Below, piece after piece: positions 8,847 to 17,944 of a stretch of 64,000 nucleotides of DNA. This DNA is from Singulisphaera sp. GP187 (GTDB lineage: Bacteria; Planctomycetota; Planctomycetia; Isosphaerales; Isosphaeraceae), in assembly GCF_900129635.1 (NCBI RefSeq), contig NZ_FSRB01000001.1, forward strand, positions 4,565,501 to 4,629,500, in the 5' to 3' direction. The position numbers and the translations under genes are program-made. The notes beneath the pieces are model-generated. The model had not been told where the DNA came from and did no database searches. It saw only the letters and a program-made list of their open reading frames with translations. How positions within the stretch are numbered: the stretch's first letter is position 1; each line of letters opens with the position of its first letter.

Positions 8847-11404
8847 TCGAGCCGTCTTCACCCGAGTTCACGCCCACGTCTTCTCCCTCTCCCTCGAAGA
8901 TCAGCCGACTGGAGCGTGCCTGCGACAGGTTCGAGGAGGCCTGGAAAGCAGGCCAGCGGCCGACGATCGAGCGTTTCCTGAGTGACCAGGAGGGGCTGAC
9001 CCACCCGTTCCTGCTCCGTGAGTTGCTCGTTCTGGACCTGGCCTATCGCCGGCGGGCGGGTGAACAGCCCGCGCCTGAGGATTACTTGCGGCACTTCCCA
9101 GCCGACTCGGCGGTGATCGCCTCCGCGTTCGCGGAAGTGATGGAGCCGAAGGAACGCCAGACCCCGTCGTTCACCGGCTTCCCGGGTCCGGTGCCGGCGA
9201 TCCCCGGCTACACGGTGCTCTGCGAGTTGGGCCGAGGGGGGATGGGGGTCGTCTTCAAAGCGCGTCAGCAGGGGCTCAACCGGCTCGTCGCGCTCAAGAT
9301 GATTCTGGCCGGAGACCTCGCCGGGCCCGAGGCCGCCGCGCGGTTCCTGGCCGAGGCCGAGGCGGTGGCCCGGCTTCAGCACCCGCAAGTCGTCCAGATC
9401 TACCGGATCGGCGATCACGGGGGCCGGCCCTTTCTCGAGATGGAGTACGTGCCCGGGGGCAGTCTGGCGGACCGCCTCGACGGCACCCCCTGGCCCGCCC
9501 GCGACGCGGCCCGCTTGATTGAGTCGCTGGCACGTGCGGTGCAGCATGCCCACAGCTTCGGCATCGTGCATCGCGACCTGAAGCCGGCCAACATTCTCCT
9601 GACGGTCGAAGGGCTGCCGAAGCTCACCGATTTCGGCCTGGCCAAGAGCCTGGGCGCGGACGTCGGCCTGACGCAGACCGGCTCGATCATCGGCTCGCCA
9701 AGCTACATGGCTCCCGAGCAGGCCGAGGGGGGGAAGCGCGCGGTCGGCCCGGCGGTCGACGTCTACGCGCTCGGGGCGGTGCTTTACGAGCAGTTGACCG
9801 GTCGCCCGCCGTTCAAGGCGGCCACGGTGCTCCAGACCCTGGAGCAGGTCCGCTCGGCCGAGCCGGCCGCCCCCTCGAAGCTTCAGCCGGGGCTCGCGCT
9901 CGACATCGAGACGATCGTCCTGAAATGCCTTCAAAAGGACCCGCAAAGACGCTATGCCGAGGCCGAGGCGCTCGCGGAGGACCTCCGCCGGTTCTCGGCC
10001 GGCGAGCCGATCCTGGCCCGCCCGGTGGGCGCGATCGAACGCGGCTTCAAGTGGGCTCGCCGACACCCCTTGATCGCCGCACTCTCGGCGGCCAGCGTCC
10101 TGTCGACGGTCCTCCTCACGGTCGTCCTCGCGATCACCAACGTCATCATCAGCCAGGAGCGCCGGGAGATTCTCGAATCGCTGGGTCGCGAGCGACTCGT
10201 CAAGGAAGAGCTCGTCATGACCAACGATCGGATCGCCCGCCAACAGCAGCAGACCGAAGTGGCGCTCCAAGGCAAGATCAAGGCGCTCGAGGAGCGGACC
10301 GACGACCTCTTTCGTGAGCGGCAAGCGTCTTACTTCCAGCGAATCGCGCTGGCCGAAGACGAGCACCGCGGCGGCCGGATCGGTCGCGCCGAGCAGGTCC
10401 TCGACGCATGCCCCTCTGACTTGCGCGGCTGGGAGTGGTACTTTCTCAAGCGGTTCCTCAACGTCGGCCCGATCACCCTTCGCGGCCATACCGGCGAGGT
10501 CTGGGACGCCGCGTTCAGCCCCGACGGCCGGACCGTCGCCTCGGCCAGCTTCGACCTCACCGCCAAGGTCTGGGACACCACCACCGGCCGAGAACGGCAC
10601 ACGCTCCGCGGCCACACCGCCCGACTCTACAGCGTGGCGTTCAGCCCCGACGCGGCCCGGCTGGTGACCGCCAGCGCCGATCAAACGGCGATCGTCTGGG
10701 ACGTGGCGAGCGGGCAGAAAGTCCATCTCCTCAAGGGGCACAAGAACAACGTGCGCTGCGCCCGGTTCAGCCCCAACGGCCGCTGGATCGCCACCGGGAG
10801 CTGGGACGACACGATCCGGATCTGGGATGCGCGCACCGGCGAGACCGTCCGGGTGATCCCGACCGGCGCCGGCCAGATCACCCGGCTCAGCTTCAGTCCC
10901 GATGGAACCTGGATCGCGGTGGGGGGAACCTCGAGCGTGGCCGAAGTCTGGGAATTCGCCACCGGCCGCCTGATCCAATCGTTCCGCGGGCACAGCGAGC
11001 ACGTGCTCAGCGTTTCCTTCAGCCCGGACGGTCGCCGGATCGCCTCGACCAGCGGCTCACCGGGCGGAGGCGCGGGAGTCGTCAAGATCTGGGACGTCAC
11101 CAGCGGCCGGGAGTTGCTCGCGATCGACCATCCCCCCGGAATCCTCGAGCGCGTCGCGTTCAGCCCCGACGGCCTCCGGCTCGCCACCTCGGGGTGGGAT
11201 GGGACGGTTAAGCTCTGGGAAGCCGCGAGCGGGCTGGAAGTCCTCAGCCTCCACAACCATTCCGGCCGAGTCTGGGGGGTCAGCTTCAGCCCCGACGGCG
11301 ACTCACTGATCTCAGCCGCCGCCGACGGCACGGTCGTGATCTGGGACGCCAACCCACCGGATCGCGGCAAGACCCGCGGCGGCGTGCCGATTGTCGGAGG
11401 ATGA
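8843..11404 (+). CDS. Membrane serine/threonine protein kinase with C-terminal WD40 propeller
   Basis: The product has 853 residues from a GTG at 8843 that overlaps the sigma-factor stop (GTGA), implying translational coupling. After about 120 residues containing a short helical segment, a complete Hanks-type kinase follows: glycine loop ELGRGGMGVVFK (128-139), catalytic Lys152, HRDLKPAN (243-250), DFGLAK (263-268) and an SPSYMAPEQ activation segment. A transmembrane helix lies at about 409-437, then a coiled coil (about 438-485) and about seven WD40 repeats to the end, outside the cytoplasm. It presumably senses an external signal through the propeller and phosphorylates cytoplasmic targets; the adjacent sigma factor is the obvious candidate partner. 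Confidence 0.93.
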   Translation: MIEPSSPEFTPTSSPSPSKISRLERACDRFEEAWKAGQRPTIERFLSDQEGLTHPFLLRELLVLDLAYRRRAGEQPAPEDYLRHFPADSAVIASAFAEVMEPKERQTPSFTGFPGPVPAIPGYTVLCELGRGGMGVVFKARQQGLNRLVALKMILAGDLAGPEAAARFLAEAEAVARLQHPQVVQIYRIGDHGGRPFLEMEYVPGGSLADRLDGTPWPARDAARLIESLARAVQHAHSFGIVHRDLKPANILLTVEGLPKLTDFGLAKSLGADVGLTQTGSIIGSPSYMAPEQAEGGKRAVGPAVDVYALGAVLYEQLTGRPPFKAATVLQTLEQVRSAEPAAPSKLQPGLALDIETIVLKCLQKDPQRRYAEAEALAEDLRRFSAGEPILARPVGAIERGFKWARRHPLIAALSAASVLSTVLLTVVLAITNVIISQERREILESLGRERLVKEELVMTNDRIARQQQQTEVALQGKIKALEERTDDLFRERQASYFQRIALAEDEHRGGRIGRAEQVLDACPSDLRGWEWYFLKRFLNVGPITLRGHTGEVWDAAFSPDGRTVASASFDLTAKVWDTTTGRERHTLRGHTARLYSVAFSPDAARLVTASADQTAIVWDVASGQKVHLLKGHKNNVRCARFSPNGRWIATGSWDDTIRIWDARTGETVRVIPTGAGQITRLSFSPDGTWIAVGGTSSVAEVWEFATGRLIQSFRGHSEHVLSVSFSPDGRRIASTSGSPGGGAGVVKIWDVTSGRELLAIDHPPGILERVAFSPDGLRLATSGWDGTVKLWEAASGLEVLSLHNHSGRVWGVSFSPDGDSLISAAADGTVVIWDANPPDRGKTRGGVPIVGG

Positions 11405-11643
11405 CGCGAAACGACTCGCCTGGGCGGAATACCGTCCAACGGGCTTGCTCAAGCGAAAGTCTCCGATCCGTTCGAATTTACCACAAATCCATCGACTCAC
11501 GGGTCGGTGGAGCAGACGCTGTCCTGGGCCACTCGTGAGCGTCTAGGTTCTGACAGAAACTTGCGTCAACCCTAACGACCGACATAGAAGCAATCAGCAG
11601 CATTCATTCAAGTATTTCATCCATGGAGTTATTGGCGACGACG
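11405..11643. other. Intergenic region after the kinase gene
   Basis: Nothing recognisable apart from the beginning of an AT-richer stretch before the palindromic repeat. No terminator with a U-tract was seen after the kinase stop. Confidence 0.35.
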
Positions 11644-11740
11644 ATTGAGACTGTCGTAAGGAAACCGGGATCTCGTTCCCACGCTCTGCGTGGGTATGCC
11701 GATAGGGGTAGGGAGAGCGGATTACGCTCCCCCTCCCTCC

Positions 11741-11773
11741 AAACCGTACGGGCGGATCTCCCGCATACGGCTT
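11741..11773 (-). ncRNA. Group II intron domain V
   Basis: Reading the minus strand, AAGCCGTATGCGGG...CCCGTACGGTTT forms the conserved domain V hairpin with the AGC catalytic triad near its 5' side and the expected two-base bulge. It lies 14 bases after the maturase stop codon, the usual arrangement. Confidence 0.88.
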
Positions 11774-11787
11774 TCCCGTTGGTGGTT

Positions 11788-13119
11788 TTACCTCAAAGAG
11801 GATTGACTGGCTAACTCATGGGCTCGTTCCAAGCTGAAAAGTCCATGGTCGGCAAAGAAGGCGTTGGGCCAACGTTGATGGTCGGTGCCACGACCGCGGC
11901 CTCGTTTCTTCATCCGTTTACGGAGCAGACTCCGCAGACGCATGCGGATCCAGCCGTCGAGTCGTTCAAACGTCCACTTGTGGCTGTGCTTGAAGTATTC
12001 AAACCAGCCACGAAGCGTTGGGTTGAGGCTAGCGATGATCGCGGAGAGGCTGCCCCCGGTCGTACGCGAGGTCTTCGTCCGGACCGTCTCCTTGAACTTG
12101 TCCAGGCTCTTCGGTCGCGGGCGGCGTGTGCCGTCCTCAAACCGGTAGCCCAGGAAGTCGAAGCTTTCGGTCCTGACGGCGATGATCCGCGTCTTGGTGG
12201 GATGCAGGGTCAGGCCGGCCGAGGCCGTCCACTCCTGCACCACCGCCATCGCTTGGGCCGCTTCCTCCGAGCTTCGACACAGGATCACGACGTCGTCCGC
12301 GTAGCGCACCATCTCGAAACCCGATTCGGCCATCAGGTGGTCGAGCGGATCAAGGTAGATGTTGCTCAACAGCGGGCTGATCACCGCACCCTGCGGCGTC
12401 CCCTGTTCGGGCGTCGATACCTCCAGGTCGTCGAGGACGCCCTGGTGCAGGAACGCGTCGATCAAGTTCAGCACCTTCCCGTCCGCTACCTTCTTGGCGA
12501 CCAGCGCCAGCAGGCGGTCGTGGGGGATCGTGTCGAAATCGCTCTTCAAGTCGGCATCTACCACATGGGTGAATCCGCCTTTAAGCAGCTCGTCCACCCG
12601 CCGCAGCGCGTCCTTGCATCCCCTGCCGGGGCGAAAGCCGTAGCTGTGCGCGGCGAAGTCACGCTCGAAGATCGGTTCCAACACCTGCCGGAGTGCCGTC
12701 TGGACCACCCGGTCGCGGACGGTGGGAATCCCGAGCGGACGCTTCTCCTGGTTTCCTGGTTTGGGAATCCAGTGTCGGCGGATCGCTTGCGGACGGTAGG
12801 TTCCCGTACGCAGGGCGTCGCTGAGATCCTTCAGGTTCTCTTCCAGGCGGTCCTCGAACATCGTCACGGTCACGTGGTCCACGCCCGCGGCACCCTCGTT
12901 GGCGGCGACTCGAGAGTATGCCGTATACAGGGCGCGTTGCGGGTGGACCTTGTCCATCAGGCTATACCAGACTCCACCTTTGACCCCCTCGATGAGGGCC
13001 GTCAACATCCGCTCCGTCCAGACCGTCGGTTCGACCCAGACCCATGGGATCGGGATCTCTCTGGCGCGCCTAGCCCTCGCGGGCACTGCCTCCAGTGGGA
13101 ATTCCTTCGCATCGGACAT
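11788..13119 (-). CDS. ltrA: Group II intron reverse transcriptase/maturase
   Basis: The product has 443 residues. Reverse-transcriptase blocks are in order: IPKPGNQEKRPLGIPTVRDRVVQ, AHSYGFRPGRGCKDAL, VVDADLKSDFDTIPHD, the GTPQGAVISPLLSNIYLDPLD block, the catalytic YADD (about residues 273-276) and 'FDFLGYRF'. The C-terminal maturase domain follows (LRGWFEYFKHSHKWTFERLDGWIRMRLRSLLRK). No HNH endonuclease motif is visible at the C-terminus. The ATG at 13119 is preferred over 13140 because GGAGGTGG sits upstream. The frame is intact, so the intron could be mobile and self-splicing with its own maturase. Confidence 0.95.
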   Translation of the reverse strand: MSDAKEFPLEAVPARARRAREIPIPWVWVEPTVWTERMLTALIEGVKGGVWYSLMDKVHPQRALYTAYSRVAANEGAAGVDHVTVTMFEDRLEENLKDLSDALRTGTYRPQAIRRHWIPKPGNQEKRPLGIPTVRDRVVQTALRQVLEPIFERDFAAHSYGFRPGRGCKDALRRVDELLKGGFTHVVDADLKSDFDTIPHDRLLALVAKKVADGKVLNLIDAFLHQGVLDDLEVSTPEQGTPQGAVISPLLSNIYLDPLDHLMAESGFEMVRYADDVVILCRSSEEAAQAMAVVQEWTASAGLTLHPTKTRIIAVRTESFDFLGYRFEDGTRRPRPKSLDKFKETVRTKTSRTTGGSLSAIIASLNPTLRGWFEYFKHSHKWTFERLDGWIRMRLRSLLRKRMKKRGRGRGTDHQRWPNAFFADHGLFSLERAHELASQSSLR

Positions 13120-13744
13120 CGCGTCTCCACCTCCCTGCACCCCTTCGCTCCACCGGAGTTACCCGGCTTCTGCGCTACTATGGGTGCTCTGACTCCTGGA
13201 CCCCCGGCTCTTCGTATCCTTATCAGGGACAATGAACACCGGCTTTGGCGAGGTCCAGGTCTCCCTGTGTTTCGTCATCGAACCTTCCGATCATTCCGTC
13301 TCCAACAACCTACTGTCGTCCCGACGCCATTCTGGGGTTTTGTGCGTCGGTCTTACCGGACCACATCACTGTGGACGCCCTTTCTGAGGGGCCATGCGTC
13401 AATTGGGCTTCGCCATCGAGGAGCAGGCTCGCCACGACAGTCGGCCGAATCGAGTTTACTTGCGTTACGGACTGATCGTTCACCTACGGTTGCTTCCCAC
13501 CCCGCCTCGCGGCGACGCAGTTACCCTCGGTTACGAAGTGCCAGAACACTTCGGCAGGAACTCACACCCTGCGGATTCAATGCAATTACAGGCGCACTCC
13601 GCGACGCTCCGCGTCGTCCTCCCCGGCGGGTGGGGCCGCAGAGCGGCCAGAACGGCATTCCCACACCGAGCGTGGGAACGAGTTTCTCCCGCGAATTTCT
13701 GCCTCCGGGGCAGGCAGACGGCCCGGTTTCCTTGCGACAGACTC

Positions 13745-14391
13745 CCATACTCCGGCCATGAATTGGCCCATAAACTTCTGACAACGCAATAAGTTAAATC
13801 AAATCATTTTTCGTTGCGATAATTATTAAAATCACACAAGCACCTAAACGCAAAAAAACATGTCAACGAAAAACCGCCTCTTCTTTCTTTTTTCGCCCGA
13901 CGCTCTCAAGGTCATACGGGAGTTCAACGAACCCCAGAAGTGACGGGTAGTTATCCAGGGGCGCAACCTCTCCCGGATGCTCATCAACCTGATTCACCAC
14001 AGGCTCGAATGGATCACGAAGGTTGACCGCGATAAGTCCCGGTTCGGCACGCCGGAGGTGCTTCGAAAATTGCAGTTCGAACAGCGCCGAAGCAGGTAAC
14101 GCCCCGGGCCAAACATGCGTATCTCCCGACTCAACGGCTTTTCTCTCCAACCACGCCCGGCGTCGGGAGTCGCCGGGGCGAATCCTCCCCGCGGATTGTC
14201 ACAAATCCACCCCACCTGAACGTCCTTGTTGCTGACCAACAGGTACGACACACTCAGGACGGGGAGAAGTCACGGCCCTGTCCCTCGGCGAGGACGTGCA
14301 GGTCGTTGAAATCAGCGTCAACCCGGACAAGCTCGCCCGCTGGTCGGCGGCCGAGGTCGAATCGACAAGCAACTCACAAGAGGAACCAGTC
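13745..14391. other. Intergenic region, partly AT-rich, with possible coding remnants
   Basis: About 650 bases. An AT-rich patch (13790-13870) follows the repeat. The plus strand around 13968-14100 reads MLINLIHHRLEW..., and around 14265-14385 reads SLGEDVQVVEISVNPDKLARW..., both protein-like but without start, stop and ribosome site together. They may be decayed gene fragments. No family was recognised. Confidence 0.35.
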
Positions 14392-15147
14392 ATGAGGATC
14401 GTCGTGATCGGCGGCAGTGGGCTCATCGGGAAGAAGCTCGTGCCCATCCTGCGACAAAAAGGCCATGACGCGGTGGTCGCGTCACCCTCCTCGGGCGTCA
14501 ACGCCCTCACCGGCGAGGGTCTCGCCGGGGCACTCACCGGTGCGAGCGTCGTGGTGGACGTGTCGAATTCGCCGTCGTTCGAGGACGCGGCTGTCATGGA
14601 GTTCTTCGACACCTCGACCCGCAACTTGTTGGCGGCTGAGACCGCAGCCGGGGTGAAGCACCACGTCGCTCTGTCGGTCGTCGGGGCCGACCGTATGCTG
14701 GACAGCGGGTACATGCGGGCGAAGGTGGCGCAAGAAGCGTTGATCAAGGCGGGCAAAGTACCGTACACGATCGTCCGAGCCACGCAGTTCTTCGAATTCC
14801 TGGGCTAGATCGCCAGTCTCGGGGGCGACGGTGACACCCTCCGACTTCCCACAGCTCCCATGCAGCCGCTGGCCGCCGACGACGTGGCGGCCGCCTTAGC
14901 CGACATTGGCTTGGGAGCGCCGACGAACGGGATGATCGAGGTGGCCGGACCCGAGACGCTGCCCATCGCGGAATTCGTAGGCCGATTCCTGAGCGGCAGC
15001 GGGGACAAGCGGACGGTCGTAGGGGACCCAAAGGCCCTTTACTCCGGTGCGGCGTTGGACGCCCGCGGCTTGAATCCGGGTGCGAATGCGCGGATTGGAC
15101 CGACGCGCTTCGAGGAGTGGTTGGGCCGTGCTGGGATGAAGGGGTAA
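14392..15147 (+). pseudogene. NAD(P)-binding SDR/NmrA-like protein split by an in-frame TAG
   Basis: From ATG 14392 (ribosome site AGAGGA) the frame reads MRIVVIGGSGLIGKKLVPIL, a Rossmann glycine motif (GGSGLIG), and continues through ALSVVGADRMLDSGYMRAKVAQEALI and VPYTIVRATQFFEFLG to a TAG at 14806-14808. The same frame resumes directly with IASLGGDGDTLRLPTAPMQPLAADDVAAAL and runs to a stop at 15147, giving a normal family length of about 250 residues. Both halves match atypical SDR proteins of the NAD(P)H-binding type. The single nonsense codon probably makes it a pseudogene; the first 138 residues alone lack the substrate-side half. Confidence 0.85.
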
Positions 15148-15602
15148 CTCAGGGCAGTCTCGACCGGGTGAGGATCGAGGTGATGCCACCCTCCGGTTCA
15201 TCAGCTCATCACGGGGCCGAGTCGGGCCATGCACCCCAAAGAGGTCAAGGCGAGAGTTGACGGGCCGGCAAAAAGTCCGAAACCAGAGAGTGCACCCACT
15301 GAATTTCTCAGGGTTTTCTCCCATTGAGCGGTGCGAAAATGGACTTTTTTCCGGTGCGTCGAGAGTTGACGGGCCGGCAAAAAAGCTCGCCGTGCACGCG
15401 TCCGGCTACCACATTTTCATCTCTACATCTGCAAAAATGCAATATTCTTATCTATCACAAAATCTCAATTTCATCAGAAATTGCCACCACATTATCGGGT
15501 TTTCCGCTCGGTCTTGGGTAAAGCCATGTAAGAGGAGCGGAGGTCGAGCCGACCGGTTCCGCCCCTCTGAGTCGGTGATGCTCTGGAATGGGACGATTCT
15601 CT
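15148..15602. other. Intergenic region with a pair of direct repeats
   Basis: No gene was supported. The region contains two direct repeats (separate entry), and the first is followed by AAAAAGTCCGAAA, a 13-mer also found at the IS-end-like site at 17524. The region may be debris of insertion-sequence ends. An AT-rich segment runs about 15400-15500. Confidence 0.45.
15251..15384 (+). repeat. Two 24-bp direct repeats, 109 bp apart
   Basis: Identical 24-base copies occupy 15251-15274 and 15360-15383. Each begins CGAGAGTTGACGGGCCGG and ends in an A run. They lie between the broken SDR gene and the IS. Confidence 0.7.
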
Positions 15603-15621
15603 CAGACTAGACTTTCGGACC

Positions 15622-16938
15622 TCAGGCCACGGCTGATAGCTTGTGGAGTAGTTTCCTGATGCATTCTGGTGAGGGTAGCTCCTCGCCGGTCTCTCCGTAA
15701 ACTTTGAATTCCCACATCTGCAAGCGTAACGCACCCAGCATGTCCGTGAACGTCGGCATCACTCGGTCCTCGTACCACGGACGTTCCCGTTCGACGTGGG
15801 ATCCCTCATGACCCTTCACGCAGTACCACAGGATCGTCAGCGATCCCACGAACCACGCCATCGGGTGCGCCCGCTCCACGCTCCGCACCCGCGGATCGTG
15901 CAGCCCGAGGAACTGCTTGCTGTCGAAGAACGCCAGTTCCACACTCCATCTTCGGCAGTATCCCAGGATCACGAAACCTGCCGAGACCGTCGTGTCCGTC
16001 GACACCAACGCCTCGTCGCGCCATTGGCCCAGCGGGTCGCGGACCAGCACCACCATCACCGGATCGGTCTTGCTCCCCTTGTACCAGAGTACGTCCCGGA
16101 TCACCTACACCCGAAGCTCGCGTGCCCCCTTCGGGAAGTCGATCGTCAGGAGTTCCGCCGGGTAGGTCGTGGTGTCCTCGATCATCGCCTTGGGGTTCGG
16201 GAGGCGATCCCCCTTCTTGCGCGAGGCGCCCCTCTGCTTGGGCTGTCGCGGGGCGGGCCGCTCGTACAGCGCGGCCTTCCAGTGCAGCGGCCCGATGACC
16301 TGGAGGTTCGCAGGCCGATCCCGCAGCACGGCCGCGTTGACGTAGGCACTGTCGCCGACCAGCCAGAAGGTCCGCTCGGGATTGGCCTGGGCCAACTCCC
16401 GCGCCAGCGCCGCGGCCGACTGGGGGCGGGTCTGGTATCCCGGCTGGCCCTTCTTGCGGAAGAGCCGCCAGAGCACCGGCAGGCAGTAGTAGCGATCGGC
16501 GCGCATCGGGATCGGCACGGCGATGCCGAGCACGACCCAGTTGAGGCCGAACCGGAAGGTCTTGTGCCCCTTCGACGACATCACGGCGTCGAGGAAGATC
16601 CCGCCGAAGGCGACCTTGGCGCCGCGCTTGTGACAGAGTGTGTCGTCGACGGCCACCCAGACGACACCGCCGGGGACCAGATGGGTGAGGATCAGCGTGG
16701 CCAGGACGATCCCCAGGTCGTCCCACTCCCAGCATGCGGAGTGGAACACGGCATAGGCGGTGTCGTGGTGGCGCCGGGCAGCCAGGCCGGTGGCCTGCCA
16801 GACCTCGCTGATGGTATGCGGGCCAAGGCAGACGATCCAACCGGCGATCAGCGCCTGGAAGGTGGAGAAGACCTGGGGATGGAAGACATCGCGGAACGCC
16901 TCTACCAGCGCGGCGAGGCCGGGGATAAGCTGATCCAT
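15622..16938 (-). pseudogene. DDE transposase (IS701/IS4-like) split by an in-frame TAG
   Basis: From ATG 16938 (ribosome site GGAGG) the frame encodes MDQLIPGLAALVEAFRDVF..., with catalytic Asp in WVAVDDTLCHKRG, a second Asp in WLVGDSAYVNAAVL, and continues to ...KGARELRV followed by TAG at 16105-16107. The same frame continues VIRDVLWYKGSKTDPVMVVLVRDP and contains the third acidic residue in RRWSVELAFFDSKQFLGL. The full length would be about 438 residues. The amber codon separates the first two catalytic residues from the Glu, so the first fragment should be inactive. It resembles DDE_5/IS701-type transposases; the family assignment is by motif only. Confidence 0.85.
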
Positions 16939-17136
16939 CGAGCGGACCTCCGTGCGTTGCCCGATCCTGGTGTGCTTGAACACCCTCCAGGATACCGGCC
17001 CCGCGCGTGATGGCACCGTCTCCGAGGGTCAGTTTCGCGCGATGATGAGGGGGATTCCCAACCCGGTGGAGCAACTCAAACCACTGTCAGGCACGGCCTG
17101 TATCACTAAACGCAAAATTCTTAGAGAAAGAAGATC

Positions 17137-17478
17137 ATGGCAAAGTATCTAATTTCATTCCCCAGTGCTGCAATGAATGTACCCGACAGTGAGTGGGAGG
17201 CGGTGGGTCGAGACGCTCATGCCGTGATACGCGAGGCGAAGGAAGCGGGCGTCTACGTTTTCGGCGGTGGTATTGATGAAACAGTACCGCCCGTTCTCGT
17301 TTCGGCCAATGGCTCAGTCGCTGAGGGAGGCTACCCGTGGGCGCCTCCGCTCAATGGTGGATTCACTGTACTTGAGCTGCCTTCAAGTAAGGAGGCCATC
17401 GCATGGGCCGCACGTATCGCGAAAGCGTGTCGCTGTGATCAGGAGCTTCGAGTATTCGGGTTTGATCCAGAGTCGTGA
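17137..17478 (+). CDS. YCII-related family protein
   Basis: The product has 113 residues. It begins MAKYLISFPSAAM, has a central 'GVYVFGGGIDE' and 'GFTVLELPSSKEAIAWAARIAKAC' followed by an acidic/aromatic end, the pattern of small ferredoxin-like-fold YCII proteins. Family members are often dehydratase- or dioxygenase-like, or adjacent to sigma factors; no such partner is seen here. A modest ribosome site (AGAAAGAAG) precedes the ATG. It lies upstream of and divergent from the broken transposase, inside the inverted repeats at 15603 and 17529. Base composition is lower in GC than the neighbours, consistent with acquisition. Confidence 0.75.
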   Translation: MAKYLISFPSAAMNVPDSEWEAVGRDAHAVIREAKEAGVYVFGGGIDETVPPVLVSANGSVAEGGYPWAPPLNGGFTVLELPSSKEAIAWAARIAKACRCDQELRVFGFDPES

Positions 17479-17546
17479 GGTCGGAGTGTTGGTCCGCTCG
17501 TCTTGCATAGTCAAGGGCTGCTGAAAAAGTCCGAAAGTCTAGTCAG

Positions 17547-17944
17547 ATTTCCGACCACTCGGAGCCGCCTTAATGAACTTCGTCGGCATCGAACCACACC
17601 CATGCAAAGGCAACATCGCTCGCTGGTCCGGCAGCGGCAACGCTTACGTCAACCGCTCACCGCCACCCAGGTCAAGCTCCGCCGGCTTCTGGGTGATTAC
17701 ACCGTCGACATTCTCCGTTTCTCGCCCTCCGGCGGCCTTTGAAAAACGAGGGAGTTTACGAAGACAAGTCAGACTGCATAAAATAGCCGTCCTGAAGATC
17801 GATTTCCGACGGCATCCCTGATCCGGTTGCGTTGTTCGGGCCAACTCGCGACGCACGTCGGACATCGTTCCGAAGGCCTCGCCTTCGACAAGAGTGTTCT
17901 TTTTTTGCACACGAGTTCACACCCGAGCCCGGAGAGGCATCCGA
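17547..17944. other. Intergenic region before a surface-protein gene
   Basis: Short open frames exist but none is convincing. The right part should carry the promoter of the beta-helix gene, whose ribosome site (GGAGAGG) is at about 17930. Confidence 0.4.

Larger units (their letters stand above)
11702..13597 (-). mobile_element. Complete group II intron
   Basis: The intron is 1,896 nt. Its boundaries come from comparison with the empty site in the repeat at 54294-54498: no bases are lost or duplicated. On the minus strand the intron starts with the canonical GTGCGCC and ends ...CTACCCCTAT. Domain V lies at 11741-11773, followed by a domain VI-like hairpin (GGGGAGCG...CGCTCTCCC). The maturase is encoded in domain IV. 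The 5' exon contains a small hairpin (CGACGC-GGA-GCGTCG, 13602-13616) four bases from the insertion point, a pattern known for class C introns, so class IIC is suggested but not proven. Confidence 0.92.
11644..13744. repeat. 205-bp palindromic repeat, copy A, interrupted by a group II intron
   Basis: Bases 11644-11701 (58 bp) and 13598-13744 (147 bp) align end to end with an uninterrupted 205-bp copy at 54294-54498. Within the unit the segment containing CTCGTTCCCACGC...GCGTGGGAATGCC recurs inverted (GGCATTCCCAC...CGTGGGAACGAG), and outer GAAACCGGG and CCCGGTTTCC segments also mirror each other, so the unit can fold into a long hairpin. It encodes no protein. It resembles a miniature palindromic or REP-type element. 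Removing bases 11702-13597 rebuilds the intact repeat exactly. Confidence 0.88.
15603..17546. mobile_element. Possible IS4/IS701-type insertion sequence bounded by 18-bp inverted repeats
   Basis: CAGACTAGACTTTCGGAC at 15603-15620 is repeated inverted at 17529-17546 with one mismatch. The left copy abuts the transposase stop codon, as expected for an IS end. The right copy lies about 590 bases beyond the transposase start, with an unrelated YCII-family gene in between. Either the element carries a passenger gene or the right copy belongs to another insertion. No target duplication could be established. Confidence 0.5.

Noticed and set aside
8858..11002. A 714-residue open frame antisense to the kinase-WD40 gene
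   Set aside because: It is a composition shadow of the kinase gene, without ribosome site or family features.
11640..13790. A CRISPR-like or retron-like reading of the repeat and reverse transcriptase
   Set aside because: Domain V, the GTGCG start, the maturase domain and the exact empty site show a group II intron. There are no regularly spaced repeats or spacers.
13863..14150. A 95-residue minus-strand open frame
   Set aside because: No ribosome site, no recognisable features, and the opposite strand is equally protein-like. At most it is a gene remnant.
14806..16107. Genome-wide recoding of TAG
   Set aside because: Other genes in the window, such as the lipoprotein gene ending at 586, use TAG as a normal stop, and only two genes show internal TAG. 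Simple nonsense mutations explain the data better.
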